Below, piece by piece: positions 10,471 through 24,259 of a stretch of DNA of 64,000 nucleotides. Below the pieces are notes generated by a model, which saw nothing but the letters and a program-made list of their open reading frames with translations, did not search any database and was not told the DNA's origin. The stretch is from contig NC_058138.1 of NCBI RefSeq assembly GCF_011075055.1, forward strand, positions 21,612,928 to 21,676,927. Direction: 5' to 3'. The position numbers were made by a program, and so were the translations under genes. The stretch is from Mangifera indica (Eukaryota > Streptophyta > Magnoliopsida > Sapindales > Anacardiaceae). Within the stretch, counting starts at the first letter, position 1, and the number at the start of each line of letters is the position of its first letter.

Positions 10471-13100
10471 AGACAAGAGAGTCACTAATTTATAATAAGA
10501 GGAGTTTTACCCTGTCTAAATTACGTTTCCTAAGTCGATTATGATTGACTTCACCTAAACTTCCTATAATGGTTTCTTGCACTCTGATTTATCTACCTGG
10601 TTTAATTTAATTTCCTGGAACGAAAAAGAAAAGGAAATGAATGAAACTTGTTTGAATTTAATGTCGAGCATATCATGAAGTGAGTCAGCTACTGTTTTCT
10701 CACTTTGTATATATCCTAACAAATAATTTTATTATAAATTGCGGAATTTTAGTTATAATAAACCAAATCAACTTGAGTTAGATTGCTAGTTTGATTCAAA
10801 CAAGTTTGAAACAAATTCAACTTGGAAGAATTTGAGTCTAAGAGTTTTTCATTGAGATCAAATTTTATTTAAACCAATTGGAAACAAATTTAACTTAGGA
10901 GACAATACTTATTTATGCTCGATAACTTTTTCATTTGTTTAAATAAAAAATTACTGAATTAAATGAACTCTAAGCTATATCCTAATAAATTGGAGGACGG
11001 TCAAATGAGGATATTCTAACGGATCAAGAGTGACCGTAAACATTTTATATTTAGAATCAATCAATTTTTAGTGATATATATATATATAAAAGACTTGAGT
11101 TGAATTAAGCTTGAACATGGTGAAACTCGTTTTCGGGGGGTTCAGCTCGACTCATGTTTGACTCGCTTCATTGATTGGGAGTTTGTGTAGACAAGGCTTA
11201 GGCTCGTTGAATTCGTTCGCTCGAATTTGGTTCACTTGTGGTTTGTACAACATAGTTTAAATTTTTTTTAAATATATTTTAGCTCGAGTTTGGGCTTGTG
11301 ATTGGTTTTTTATATATGTTTTAGCTCCGGTTGGGGCTCGAGTTTATATATATCAAGCTCGGATTCGGGTTTGGGTTCGAATTTGTATATATCAAGTTTG
11401 GATTCAAGTTCATTCAAACAAAATTCAAATTGGGCTCGAACAAACTCATTTTGAATTCAACCTTATTGATGATCTATTATGATATTCTTGTAGTCAAAAC
11501 TATTATTTTGAAAACCGAACCGAACTGGATCAAACGGTTCAACCGATTGAATCGGGATTCAGCTCAAAGTCTGATCTGGATCATACTATTCAATTTTACA
11601 ATCAAACCCCAACACAGATTACAATTAAGCCCATGTACTTTGCTTTCTACTAGATACACTCACATCCCCTCGTAAACTTGATTGTCTTCTACCTTGATTG
11701 TTGTTCTCTTGAAAACATTTACCTTTTTTTTTTTTTTTGTGTGTGTTTTGGAAATAAGTAGTTGTTCATTCAATATATAAATTGCATGCTATGGTTCTTC
11801 TTCCCCAAACTACTGAACATGTTCCTACCGCTTTGGAATATTATATTATCAATGGGTTGATAAACACAAGATGTCGGCAAAAACAAATCCCATCAAAATG
11901 ATTTTATATCAAAGCATGTCTTTTAGTTGGAATTGGAGATCACTTCCTCGGTCAAATCTGATCAAAACTGATGAATTAGCGTAACCAAGTTTGACCAAAC
12001 TTTAAGATACTTTTTTTAAAAAATTAATTATTTTTAAATAATTTGATTATTTTATATTAAAATAGATGGATTTATAAAGATCTGTAAGGAAAATATAAGT
12101 TCAAAAAAAAAAAAATATTTCATATTTATTAAAATGTCTTCTATAGATAATAATTTATAAAATTATGTTTTTTTTTTTTTATAATGAAATGAAGACATTG
12201 TTTTTATTTAATTATTTCATTAAAATTAGGTGAATAATTGTTATTCCTTAAAAATAATATGTTCTAATTATCATAATTTTAGGTATTCTGATAATTTTGT
12301 TTTTTGAAAATTTTTAAACAAAATTATCGGTTAATATGGTATTATTTAAAAAATTCATTATAATTTGATAGTAAATTGAACTGGTTGGTTTTCGGTCAAA
12401 CTGATCAAATCATAAACTAATGAGATAACCAATTTAATTATCGATTCGATTTTAAAAACATTGATCAAAACTAGTAGTCTAGATTCATGCTAAAGAATTG
12501 AAAATTATTTTTAACTTGAAATATATATAATGAAGTTTTTAGAGAAGTCATTGGATGAACTGGGGAAGGTATCTCTGGTGACTTCTGCTCGAATTTGTCT
12601 TATATTCTATGTCTACTATAATTTGATGACGTCTCTTTTCTTTGATCTGTTGAAGTACTGAACAAGTACTCCTCTTCTTATTCACCTTAAGAAGAATTTC
12701 AATGGAACTCTTACTTTAAAATCCCATTAATTTCTGAGAGCAGATCGAACTCACGAAGAATTTGCATAAATCACGTTTTCTCACTAGGCAAACTAAAATA
12801 TGGAAAGCAAAGACTAAAGAGAAGAATATATAGAATTTCTAAAAGAGCTTAACACCAATAAATTAAGAACACCAGGGACTAACTTTAGTAGAGTCAAAGG
12901 TATATATTCTCTCTGCAACATCATCCAGAATGATTTCTAACACCCCATTACTTCAATCAACACCGTTCATTTACTTGAGAATAACGTGATTGATAACTGA
13001 TAATTAGTGATGCACAATCAGCATAAAAAATAAAAAAATAAAAAGTTTAAGATTCTTTCGGTGTGTTCTTCACATGTTAGCCGCTAAAATACGTTGAGTT
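10471..13100. other. Gene-free AT-rich stretch
   Basis: I see no gene. Between about 10,730 and 11,470 words such as TTCAAACAAGTTTGA and GCTCGAGTTTGGGCTTG recur in both orientations. They look like decayed interspersed repeat DNA; similar text occurs at 26.4-26.9 and 29.2-29.4 kb. The 114-codon frame at 11,331 is a by-product of this low-complexity sequence. Confidence 0.5.
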
Positions 13101-13300
13101 GTTTGGCTGCTTAATGGCGTTATCTCAATCAATCTAATGAACTTGTTCGCTCAATTACTAAATATTTTTTCACATTAAGCTCTTGGATGCATACATACAA
13201 ATTACAAGACTCCAGAAAAATGAGGTAAGCAGGTGACATAGATATATATGTATAAAGATATATAGATATAGACAATACATTCCATAGAAGTTGACGAAGT

Positions 13301-13714
13301 TTATGAAGAATCAAATTTGTAGTGTTTATCGATAGCTACAGAAACATCCCAAGTGCAGCTTATTCCCTTGGGGATGATCACAAGATCTCCTGCACCTAAC
13401 TCTACAAATTCTGATGACCCTTTTGGAAACACTTTCACTTTGCCTTTGAGCAAGTAGCATGTCTCTTCTGCTTCGTATTTAAACATATACTTTCCGGGAG
13501 GGCAGCCCCATCTGATGAAAGATTGAAGAAAGAGAATTAAGAAACAAAAACAACATCAGCATATGCAGCAAAAAGTGATTAATATATTTATATGTGTGTG
13601 CACTTACTTAGGCCATGACTTGATATTCAATTCAGATAACTTGTAATCTGAGGGATTCTTTTCAATTATGATGCCTATATTTGAGGATGATTCAGGCTTT
13701 GAAGATGTTGCCAT
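13301..13714 (-). CDS. Small RmlC-like cupin protein (DUF861 / Cupin_3), copy A
   Basis: Two exons, 13714-13608 and 13511-13301 (318 nt), encode 105 residues starting MATSSKPESSS. The donor is CCTAA/GTAAGTG and the acceptor CATCAG, and they join to give SWPKWGCPPGKY. The single cupin barrel has the typical DUF861 order: WGCPPGKY, EETCYLLKGKVKVFPKG (about 50-66), GAGDLVIIPKGISCTW (about 77-92). In plants, short stand-alone DUF861 proteins of this size have no firm function; the fold is shared with ureidoglycine aminohydrolase, which is much larger, so no reaction is assigned. There is no signal peptide or membrane segment. The closest relative in view is copy B at 30.9 kb on the other strand, with which it shares intron position and upstream sequence. 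Confidence 0.85.
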
Positions 13715-13838
13715 AGAAAACAAACAGAAACAAAACTAGAACACTGTAAGAATATGGAGAAGCGGAAGAAGGAGATGAAGAGAAAGAGTTGGTTTTGGCT
13801 TCCTTTCCAGCGTGCGAGATAGAGGGTAGTTAGCCTGC

Positions 13839-13845
13839 TTATATA
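13839..13845 (-). promoter_or_regulatory. Putative TATA box of cupin copy A
   Basis: TATATAA followed by GCAGG lies about 125 bp upstream of the ATG. A matching AT-rich box followed by GCATAAGCAGG occurs at the same place upstream of copy B, so it appears conserved between the paralogues. Confidence 0.5.
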
Positions 13846-14715
13846 ATACATTGATAGGTGTTTGGTAGAGACAAAGTGAAGGAGGAATCTTTTCATATTT
13901 AAGCCAAAGAAATATCATATACCTAGCTAGAATTAGGAATGGATGTGCTCTAAGTAACTCAAAATTCATATAGAATAAGTAAAATTTAATTCAAGAATTG
14001 AATTTGTTTAATTTTATAAATAAATCAAATTTAAATTTAAATTTACTTTTATGAATTTAGATTTATTTAAGTTAAATATTATTTGGGTGTGGTTCGAATT
14101 TAATTTTGGCCACAATTATATTGTTATTAAACAATTGATTGGGCTAATTCTAATGTATTAATCTAAGGACAATGATGAGATTTGATTTGTGGTGGCTGGT
14201 GATGAGAAATGAGGTTGCTAATTTTGCATGCAATTGCCTGATGGGGTCAAAGGGTTGACGAAAGCGATTGAATGAGTTGAATTATAATAAAAAGGACAGA
14301 TGAAAGGAAATAGGTGACGTGGGAATGTTTGACTGGTGAAACTAAAAACGTCAACGGAGACGTTGACATTTGAATGTTTGGTCACCGTCCGAGTACAATC
14401 GTGAACCGTAGAAAAAGAAGGTCTCTTTCCAAAGTCCATTTTGGTTCGTTGTATCTTGGTACCGCCTTGGTAATGGTACCGCGCTAAGTGGACGTCAGGA
14501 TGATCGCAAAAATATATTTATTGATTTCGGATTATTGATTATTTTCATATTAACCCCTAAAAGTTCATTATTTCAATTAATATCCCTATATTTAATTTGC
14601 TGGGTGAAAACGCTGCCGCTCTCTTCTCTTGTTCACGTTCCTGCGCCAAACACAGAGAAAAAGAGAAACAGAAACAGAAGTCAGAAACAAAAGAGAAGAA
14701 ACAAATAGAGAGAAC

Positions 14716-17700
14716 ATGGGGCAAGAAGAGATTGTAACACCAGGAGAGGTATTGGGTAAAGCAACAGAAGTCAAAGCTGGAAAGGGAGCCTACGTGGCCA
14801 AACACAATGGCGTCGTCTACGCCTCTCTCACTGGTTTTCTCCGCACTGTATCCCCTCCTCCTGAATCTCCTGACCAGGTTATCCAACATAAATGTGTTTC
14901 TCTGCTCACTGTCTTGTTCTTCAGTTAGTTCGATGCATTGTGATTTTGAATTTTAGGGTTTTAGGACTGAATGGATAAAAAATACTCAAAATTCTTATAC
15001 TTTAATTAAAGGTGTAACATGATTTTTTTTTTTTTTGGGAGAATGGAATTGAAGATGTGGGTTTTAGGGGTTTGAGTGATTGGTTGCCGGGAACATTTAG
15101 GAAAGTGAATGACGAAGCGGGAAGTTTGAGTATTTTATGTTATTGAGAAAGAATAACTAAAATTAAATGAGTGATTTTATGTGTGGGAAGCGGGATTAAC
15201 GGTGTGTGATTCTATGCATTGGCTTGTTGAGTTTAGGGTTTTTGAAGGGTTTAGTTGTTTGGTTAATGAAGAAAACCTGTGAACTATATTAAGTTTAAAT
15301 TTTGTGAAAACTATAATAATTGGAGATAAAGACTTGTATTGTACTCATGCTTAATATTGAAAAGTTGCCCAAATTCAGAAATTTGTTTGCCACTGTTGAT
15401 TTGAGCGGTGAGCTGTCCATTTTCATAATACATTGCTTCATATCCCCCTCTTCTATAAAAGATTGAAATAAAGCTTTAGGATTTAGCAAAGTGTCAATTT
15501 TACTATTGATTCTAATTCATCTGGGAGGAAATTCTTTGATTTAATGGGATAATAATGGTAGTTGCTGCAAGTTGTTGTTTTTTCAATCCCCCATGTAAGC
15601 ATCTTTTATAGCTTTCAAGTTTGAACTAATGGATTTATTGTAACCATTTTCAATGGAAAGTTTATCTTCTGTTATATTTTAGTGCTTTTTTTTGGCTTCA
15701 TTGAACTGATCAACTCATAATCATTTATAGAGACCAACCATGGAAGTTACAGGTCTGAAAGCTCATGGTGCTGTTCCAGAGACTGGTTCTGTTGTAATTG
15801 CCCGTGTAAGTTTATCAATTATACTTGTATATAAACTCTGTATTCAATTTATATCCATTCTGCAGGTCTTTGATTCGAAGTAGCATTTTTGGAATTCATA
15901 TGTTCATTTAGTGTGCCTCTCTTATTCATATTGTTTTAATTCGCCGTCTTTGATCCCTTGTTCAAGGTTGAATCTTTTATACCTATGTTGATCCTTAAAT
16001 TGAAAGTGAAGATTAGTGTTCAGTTAATGGTTTTAAGGTTGTGAATTTGCCTTTTTGGTGTTTGGTGTATATTGAAACATATTTTTGCATTTTAAGCATT
16101 TCATATTTAAAATCATGCTAAATGATCTTTGTGGTGAGATGGTTATTAATACTTGGCTTTTTATTTGAAAATCATGTGTATCATAACTACAACTACTCTA
16201 TTGTTAAACCCATCACACAATTCATCTGTTTCATTGTATATGGCATTTTGGAGATTTATGAAGATTAAGCTCATTTCATTTCCATTATTATGATAGATTA
16301 CAAAAGTGATGGCAAGGATGGCTTCGGCTGATATTATGTGTGTTGGCCCCAAGTCTGTGAGAGAGAAATTTACTGGCACAATCAGGTTTGTTATATTGTT
16401 TTCTATATTTCAGCTAGTAAGTAGGATGTGTCTATTCTGTCCATATGGAGTTAGTGATGGGCACGATGACATTGAATTGTAGTCTATAATAGTGTAGAAG
16501 TAGTATCAGGCCCCATGTCCATTTTCTACAGAGCTTATATTCTTTTCTTATACCTTCAAGGGCAGTACTCAGAAGGTCATATGCTTGATTAATTTTTTAT
16601 CATTCAGGCTAGATTCTGCTTAAAAACTCAAAAGCTCTTCTTCTTAACAGGCAGCAAGATGTTAGAGCATCTGAGATTGATAAAGTGGATATGCATTTGT
16701 CATTTCGTCCTGGTGACATTGTCAGAGCTCTGGTTGTATCCTCTGTGATTTTAAGTCCTACTTGTAATTGTGACAACATCATTTTCATCTACTGGTGATA
16801 CTAGTTGATGGGGCAGATTGACAATAATAAATCTTTTGTAATAATCGTTTTCTTGTTTCATTTAAGCTTTAGTTGGCGGAGTAGGGATTCTGATACTTAT
16901 TTGAGAGATAATAAATGATTATTCAAACAGCTAATTATGCTTGAGATGAAAAAATTGACCAACCCATAGTTGTAGCATAGTTATGTATGCTTACAATCAT
17001 GAAATAGTGATTTTATCTTGTAAAACTGTTGGAAAATGATGGTGTAAGAATGGGATAGCTTTAGGATAGCTTCAAAACATTTTGGTTTTTTTTCTCAAGT
17101 TTACATCAGTATGTTTTATGGTTATCTTTTCAATATCTCATTTTGTATAGCTTTTGGTTGATAATGGTAGTATTTCGTGCTCCGAAAGAAAAGAAGTAAA
17201 GACAAAAAAAATCCTTAACAATCCTTTGTTAGCTTTCCCTTGGAGATGCACGGGCTTATTTCCTTTCTACTGCAAAAAATGAACTTGGTGTTGTTTCCGC
17301 AGAGAGTGCAGCAGGTATGTTTATCATATTTTAGAACTTAATTTAAACATTCTTTGGCTTTTCTTGCTCTATTTACCAGTGGCAACCGCCATCATATAAG
17401 TATGTTTAAGGTTTTCTGAGTGATATTTACTTGTTCCTTTCTTTGAATTGATTTACTATAACAGTGTGTAATTCACCATTTGCCTTTTCTGTTATTACCT
17501 CATTTCATTATTTTACTTATGTTCATTACTGTTCACTTTAGTCATTATTTGTGTTCTTTATGTAAAGGAGGTTTAGAAATTGATGTATAAACCAAAGTTT
17601 TGTTCCAACTTTTTGAAAGAGGGGAAGAAAAAAAAACAGCATAAAAAATTTTTAATAATATAGCTGAAATTGAATATGTATTATGTGTCAACTTACCATG

Positions 17701-17814
17701 ATGTCATGGTGGTTTGTTATAGGCGGAACAATGGTCCCGATAAGTTGGACAGAGATGCAGTGCCCTTTGACAGGTCAAATCGAGCAAAGAAAGGTTGCTA
17801 AGGTTGAGAATTGA
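14716..17814 (+). CDS. CSL4: Exosome complex component CSL4
   Basis: Six exons (14716-14877, 15731-15805, 16297-16385, 16651-16735, 17233-17314, 17723-17814) total 585 nt and encode 194 residues, the usual size for plant CSL4. CSL4 is one of the three cap subunits (with RRP4 and RRP40) on the nine-subunit RNA exosome core, which degrades and trims RNA in nucleus and cytoplasm. The N-terminal domain shows VTPGEVLGKA..GKGAYVA. The S1 RNA-binding region spans about 64-160, with GAVPETGSVVIARITKVMARMA, IRQQDVRASEIDKVDMH and PGDIVRALVLSLGDARAY. The C-terminal ribbon shows PISWTEMQCPLTGQIEQRKVAKV. The start is the first ATG, followed by GQEE, after a purine-rich leader. Frame and phase are intact throughout. 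Confidence 0.95.
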
Positions 17815-20800
17815 TTGAGAAAATTTATTAAAGCTAAAAGTAATCTTAAATGCACATCATAGATTTGTAACAGAGTGCATTTAGGAGTTCATTGATAGAG
17901 ATTGTTTAAGTATTTTGTTGATCAGAGTTCTAATTGCTGTTCAAAGCCATTATATGTGAGGGTATATCCATTGTTCATTTTGGCATTTATCCCATCCTTT
18001 GGATACTATCCCGGGAGTCAAACAGTGTTGTGTTGTAGATCAATCAACCATTTAGATTGCCGTTGGTTAGAATTTTTACCAACAGATTAGCAAAATTATG
18101 TTTCCATAGAAGGAACATAAGAACTGTTATCCATAATGCATGATTTAAATGTGTTCGTTCTACTTATTTCCATTTAATGGATATATTTACTTCTACTGTA
18201 ATTCCAAATTGAGCCATTCGAAGTATTTCTTGATTGAGTGAACATGCAAAAACGAAGGTCTGCCACTTAGAAGTTAGAACAGAAAGGATGATGATGTGAA
18301 TCTGCACTTGGAATTGAAGAATTCTTTGATGGTAGTTTTTCCTCTGCAATACAAAGCCAATTAATGGTGTTGTGTTGTTCAACTTCAATGAAAATGAAAG
18401 CTATACAAATAGGACATTAAGAAGGTCATATGATTGATATTTGAAAGAGGTAATATATATATTTAAAAGTTGAGAAAAAAACAGGGAGAAGATTATAAAT
18501 TGATGGCTAAATTTGGTTATGGCGATTTCATAAAGTAATAATAATTTTTTATCTTAATTAATAAAATTATTAGCAGGAATGTCAGTGTTGAAACCCGCTT
18601 AGTCTGAACTTGGAAATGGCTTCTTCTTCTTGTCCCTCAATCCTTCACTTCATCTAACCTTTCTCTCTAAAGTCAAAGCTTCTCACTGTTTCTTTTGTTC
18701 TCACTGAAACGATTCTGACTCCCCTAACTCCCTCCCTCTCATGACAAATGTTTTTTTTTTTTTTAAATAAAACTTTATTGTTCTGCTGTAGCTAAAGACA
18801 AATACAAAAATAAATTAATGTAATGATAAACAATGAGAATTTTTGAAGAGAGAAGGTACATGGTGCAATACAATTAATTTAATGAAATGGGCTGCTTTTT
18901 GTACGGTTGCACAAGTAGCCCGCTTTCCTAATATTTCTTTGACACTTTACCCACTCTTCAGTTAACATAAAAATAGGAACACATAAACAAATCACATTAT
19001 GGACTCTTTCAACCCAAACAAAGAGACTTTATGTCGGAGTCTTAGAATTTTATCCCCTATGATACTCCTACGAGTATTAGAATGCACAAACATTCTGGTG
19101 AATACATATTGATGCAATATCAATATAATCAAGTTTTGAAAGCTTATTTTATTTTCTCCTCTTGGAATAAGATATTATGCTTAGAAATACCCTGTTGGTA
19201 GTACACCCAGAACAATGTAGATAGCAGGTGCTTTGGTAAAAACAAAACATGGAAATACCTTATTGGCAATGGCAGCTCCACCAAGAAACTGGTGTTTTTA
19301 ACAGATTACACGGACACTTCTTGACATAGGTATGTATGTACACCATCCTCTTCTAACAGAGAATGTTTTTGACAGTTTTGGCTAGTTGATGCGTAGATGC
19401 CTAATTGCTAATCTAACGACTAAAAAGAAAGATAGAGAAAAAAAAAAATGGTGACATGACCTAAAGATATGATTCTAGCACAAGTTTACATGACACTCTT
19501 GTAAGTTATATGATACTTCTGGGATATTCTGAATTTTATCTTATTGTTTTGGAAAAATAGATGTTTGTCTTGTGTGCAGGTTGAGGTTAGTTGACCGACT
19601 GTACTGATAAGGAAGTGAAAACTGCAGCCGATTTGGTTTTGCATCAAGTTTTGGACTTGGTGAATCTTTGCCATATAAAAATTAAGATTCCTTCAAGTAG
19701 AGGTAAGGGATTATTATTTATGACAATCAACTCTCCAATCATAATTTGATGAGGCCTAATGATGGTTTTGTTTATTGCTGTCGTAATATTTTGACAAAAC
19801 TATATGCGGTGACTTGCCCGTTCATGAATTTTTTATCATTTATATTAGATTCTTCAGTATATGAAAAGGTCACCCTTTGCGAGAGAGTATGCCAAAGATG
19901 TTTTATTAATCTAATGAGCATTATTATAGTTGAGATTTTGCTTAATTAATTAAGTTTACAGTTGTCGTTTTGATATTTTATACATAATTCTTCTGTAAAA
20001 AATCTATATTTTTTCTGTTTCAAGTGACTAGAACCAAGCTGAGAGGCCATGTTCTTTACTTCTGTGTGGCCTTTGGACGAGATTTCCATTGCTTGAATAT
20101 TTCATTTTCAGCAGTGTATATTTTATTTTATTTATGCATCTCGTCAGCATCAACAGAAAAAATTGGTTGGTTGTGGTTCATGCTAAGGGTGACTTTGGAG
20201 CCCATAATTGCTTTGCAAGCCTTATTTCAAAGGTGGAGTCTCCCTCAAAATCTTCACCTTGTGGAAGCAAAATGCAGGCTTGAATGATGAAAATGAACTT
20301 TAGGATGCCCTTCTGACTGCCAATAGCAGCATGTTCTAAGTTCTAATTGCTCTGCATGAGAAGACTTAAGACCACATTTTTTTTAGCTTTTTCTATTTTA
20401 AGTTCCCTTCAAAGTAGCTAATACTGCAAGTTGCCTTGCGTTTGGCGACAGGGACATTGTAATTGACCTTCTTAATCTAATATAAAACAATTAAAACTGA
20501 ATTTCAGCGGGCGCTTTTTGATGCTTTCATTGGCTGTTTATCATGCTGGGAAAAGAGGCCGAGAGGCTTTTCAAGCTCTGAAATTCGCAGCCTCACACAG
20601 ATTATTAAATAACCAAACCCAGTAATAAGATTTTGAGCAAATTATAATTCTTAAACAGAGATCATTAAATTATGACAACTCCAGTTGGAAATTGTGTTCA
20701 TGGTTCTATGATTGCAGATCTCATAACCAGCCGTATCTTGTTGAAATTTTCTCAGATTCCCACTTGCCATTTTATAAACTGAAAGTGATTATGATAGGTA

Positions 20801-22640
20801 GGAGATGAATAATTCAACTTTTTTACCAATTAAAACATTGCAAACAATACAAGCAAGATAGTAAAAAATTAATTATTTACAAGGGCATCACTCATTAAAA
20901 AGTAAAAACAGATACATCTTGTACACCTAATATTATATATAATTTTAACAATAAAACTATGTGTACCTACTTTGGGTACACAAATATATACACATTTATA
21001 TATGTCATTATGTGATTCGATGATTTTGAATTAAAAATAAAACAATAACTAATCATATGATGACATATATGAGTGTGTATACATTTGTCTACTCAAAGTG
21101 GATACACGTAATATTACTCTAATTTTAATAATATTTTATGTACAAATGGATAAATATATAATTAAATTGATGTCAAGAATTTTAAAATAATCATAAAAAC
21201 AAACTACCAATATTTTCAACCATTGTTACCTAAAACTTGAAGAGATTTGTTTAGGTATCAAAGACTTTGTAGCGATGGGGACCAAAGCATTAAATTAGAG
21301 GAGCACGCTCATCTTTATGTAATTACGATTGTACCATTATATATATTTTTTAAACTTGGATTTATATAAATTAAGTTATTGATATTGATTAATTATCACA
21401 TAAGTTTGCCTGTATTTATTTGTAAACAAGAAGTCGATTGATAACCAATTGACCGTCAAATGTAATGTATAATAATACCTAATTATACGATGAAAACGTA
21501 ATAATATCTTATAATTGTTTGATTATATATACTATTCATTTTTTTCAAATTTATCTTTATTAATAAACCTTTTTCATATGCAAGCCAATTTTTTTTTTCT
21601 CAACATGCAATGATAACAATGATACTAATAAGAGTACAAACGTAATAATAAATATAAAATAATATTTAATTATACGATGATTTATTAGTGTTTTGAATTT
21701 ATAAGAATCTTCTTATGTGTTGAGGAAATCACTAAAACACTTAGAGATCGTTTGGTTTGTGTTATAAAAAGATTACTTTTATAATTTATCTTTTATTATT
21801 TATATTATTTTGTTTGATTTTAATAATAAAATATTACAGTAATTTTATATTACTAATGATGATATGATAGATAATGTCATTGGTAATTTGATTACTCACT
21901 TTACTTTAGGTATTAATAATCTCGATTTTATTATAATTTTATTTTTATTTATTAATTTTATAGAACTAAAATACTTTTACTTTTACTTAATATAACAATT
22001 AATATAAAATATATTTAAAGATAATTATACCTAAAAAATTTAAGTAAAATAATATCTTAATATTCTTTTATTATCTCTATATAAATACAATAATTATTTA
22101 TATTTATTAATTTTTATTAAATTTTATCAAATATAACAACTATTTATACTCAAACTAATCTTTCATCTTTTTTTTTATAAAATATTATCTAAGCCAAACA
22201 ACCCTCAAAAGTTTTGTAAACTAATAAAATCCACCCTAAGAAATTGAGAGACGACATATATGAAAAATACCACTCTTTACCCTATTTGTTAAATCAATAT
22301 ATAAATATTTGTTAAATTTGTATTAATTCCCCCTGGTCGAGGTGTTACTATCTTCACAATCATAAAAAATCCCTGAAATATTAAAGAATTAGAAACTTAT
22401 AGGAATAAATAATTAGACAAAGGGAAAGGGCAATATAGTGTTTATAGATAGAATAATCAAAATTTTTTGGATGTATTTATAACTTTTTGAAACTCTTGGA
22501 TACACTAGTACTTTTATCATACCTTGAGGGGGAAATAGTCATAAACCACGTCACATTATAACATACACGCATACATCAATGCATCCATCATACATGCATA
22601 CATGAAAATTGTAACTGCCAGTCTTCCCCACACACGTCAC
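17815..22640. other. Intergenic region between CSL4 and AMT1
   Basis: The first few hundred bases are probably the CSL4 3' UTR. Short frames at 19,486-19,674 (minus) and 20,024-20,287 (plus) show no recognisable family. From about 20.8 kb the DNA is very AT-rich with no coding signal. Confidence 0.45.
18595..18745 (+). other. Possible 5' remnant of a plastid-targeted gene
   Basis: A serine-rich start, MASSSCPSILHF, is followed after a one-base shift by SNLSLKSKLLTVSF, in the style of a transit peptide, before an A/T-rich run. The reading is broken by an in-frame stop and no downstream domain is visible. It may be chance. Confidence 0.2.
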
Positions 22641-22650
22641 GCCTTTCTTC

Positions 22651-22657
22651 TATAAAA
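22651..22657 (+). promoter_or_regulatory. Putative TATA box of AMT1
   Basis: TATAAAA lies 70 bp upstream of the ATG, after a pyrimidine-rich stretch (GCCTTTCTTC). This is a normal plant core-promoter spacing. Confidence 0.55.
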
Positions 22658-22720
22658 GCCTAACCACCATTTCTCTTTTCTTACAAATTTCTTATATCCA
22701 CAGTTCTTCTTTCTCCCACC

Positions 22721-22903
22721 ATGTCGACCCTCACTTGCTCCGTCTCTGACCTCGCTCCTCTTCTAGGAACCTCCTTCAATGAAACATCTGCCGCTGCCAC
22801 CTATATCTGCTCCCGCTTTCAAACAATCAACAGCACTCTCTCCGACACTTCTTATGCCGTCAACACCACCTATCTCCTCTTCTCAGCCTACCTCGTCTTC
22901 TCC

Positions 22904-22941
<38 letters not shown>

Positions 22942-24259
22942 TCGCGCCAAAAACACCATGAACATCATGCTAACCAACGTCCTCGACGCTGCAGCCGGTG
23001 CCATCTCTTATTACCTCTTTGGCTTCGCCTTCGCCTTCGGCGCATCCTCTAATGGCTTCATTGGCCATCATTCCTTCGGCCTCGAAAATGTTCCTTCAAG
23101 CCAGACTGACTACAGCTTCTTTCTTTATCAGTGGGCTTTCGCCATAGCCGCTGCTGGAATTACCAGTGGCTCCATTGCTGAGAGGACCCAGTTCGTTGCT
23201 TATTTGATTTACTCCTCCTTTCTAACCGGGTTCGTTTACCCGATAGTTTCCCATTGGTTTTGGTCCACTGACGGGTGGGCCAGCGCCAACCGAACACATG
23301 ACCTTTTATTCGGGTCGGGTGTCATCGATTTTGCCGGTTCGGGTGTAGTCCACATGGTCGGTGGGATCGCTGGGTTGTGGGGTGCTTTTATTGAAGGCCC
23401 AAGGATTGGTCGGTTTGACCGGTCAGGCCGGTCTGTGGCTTTACGTGGACATAGCGCATCGTTGGTTGTTCTCGGCTCCTTTTTGTTGTGGTTCGGATGG
23501 TATGGGTTTAACCCGGGTTCATTTTTAACTATATTAAAGAGTTATGGTGAGAGTGGAGGGTATTATGGACAATGGAGTGCCGTCGGGAGGACAGCTGTCA
23601 CTACCACATTGGCTGGGTGCACAGCAGCTCTTACAACCTTGTTCGGTAAAAGACTGCTGGTGGGTCATTGGAATGTAACTGACGTTTGCAATGGTTTATT
23701 AGGGGGTTTTGCTGCAATCACCTCGGGGTGTTCAGTGGTAGAACCATGGGCTGCAATCATCTGCGGCTTTGTAGCAGCTTGGGTTTTGATAGGGTGCAAC
23801 AAGCTCGCAGAGAAATTAAAGTACGACGATCCACTGGAGGCAGCCCAATTGCACGGTGGGTGCGGGTCATGGGGAATACTCTTCACGGGCCTATTTGCAA
23901 AGAAGGAATACGTGGATGAGGTGTATCCGGGGCTGCCAAGGAGGCCATTCGGGTTGTTCATGGGCGGTGGAGGGAGGCTCTTGGCTGCTCAAATCATACA
24001 AATTTTAGTAATATCGGGGTGGGTGTCGGCCACAATGGGCCCACTATTTTATCTGCTGCACAAAATAAAACTGTTAAGGATATCAAGCGAGGATGAGATG
24101 CAAGGGATGGACATGACGAGGCACGGAGGATTTGCATATGTGTATCATGATGAAGATGACCCATCAAATAAACCGACGTTCATGATGAAAAGAATTGAGC
24201 CTACCAATGAATCCGCAACACCTGAAATTTCTCCACCACCAACAAATCTGCACGTGTGA
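22721..24259 (+). CDS. AMT1: High-affinity ammonium transporter, AMT1 family
   Basis: A single exon of 512 residues, typical of plant AMT1 genes, which usually lack introns. AMT1 proteins are plasma-membrane trimers that import ammonium, chiefly into roots. Eleven helices are expected; family signatures include [22 protein letters not shown] (split here: [20 protein letters not shown]), [13 protein letters not shown] and [12 protein letters not shown]. His211 (VVHMVGG) and His378 (LHGGCG) match the twin pore histidines of the Amt family. The cytosolic tail keeps [11 protein letters not shown]; Thr466 corresponds to the residue whose phosphorylation closes Arabidopsis AMT1;1 (Thr460). Nothing is disrupted. 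The isoform (AMT1;1 versus 1;2 or 1;3) is not certain from sequence alone. Regulation through the trans-acting tail is inferred from the family. Confidence 0.96.

Noticed and set aside
11331..11675. 114-codon open frame with repeated FGFGFEF-like residues
   Set aside because: Low-complexity reading of decayed repeat DNA (TCGAGTTT/TATATATCAAG words), with no domain.
14557..14889. Minus-strand 110-codon frame at the start of CSL4
   Set aside because: Antisense to the clearly conserved CSL4 exon 1 and its leader.
23665..23961. Minus-strand 98-codon frame inside AMT1
   Set aside because: Antisense shadow of the transporter gene.
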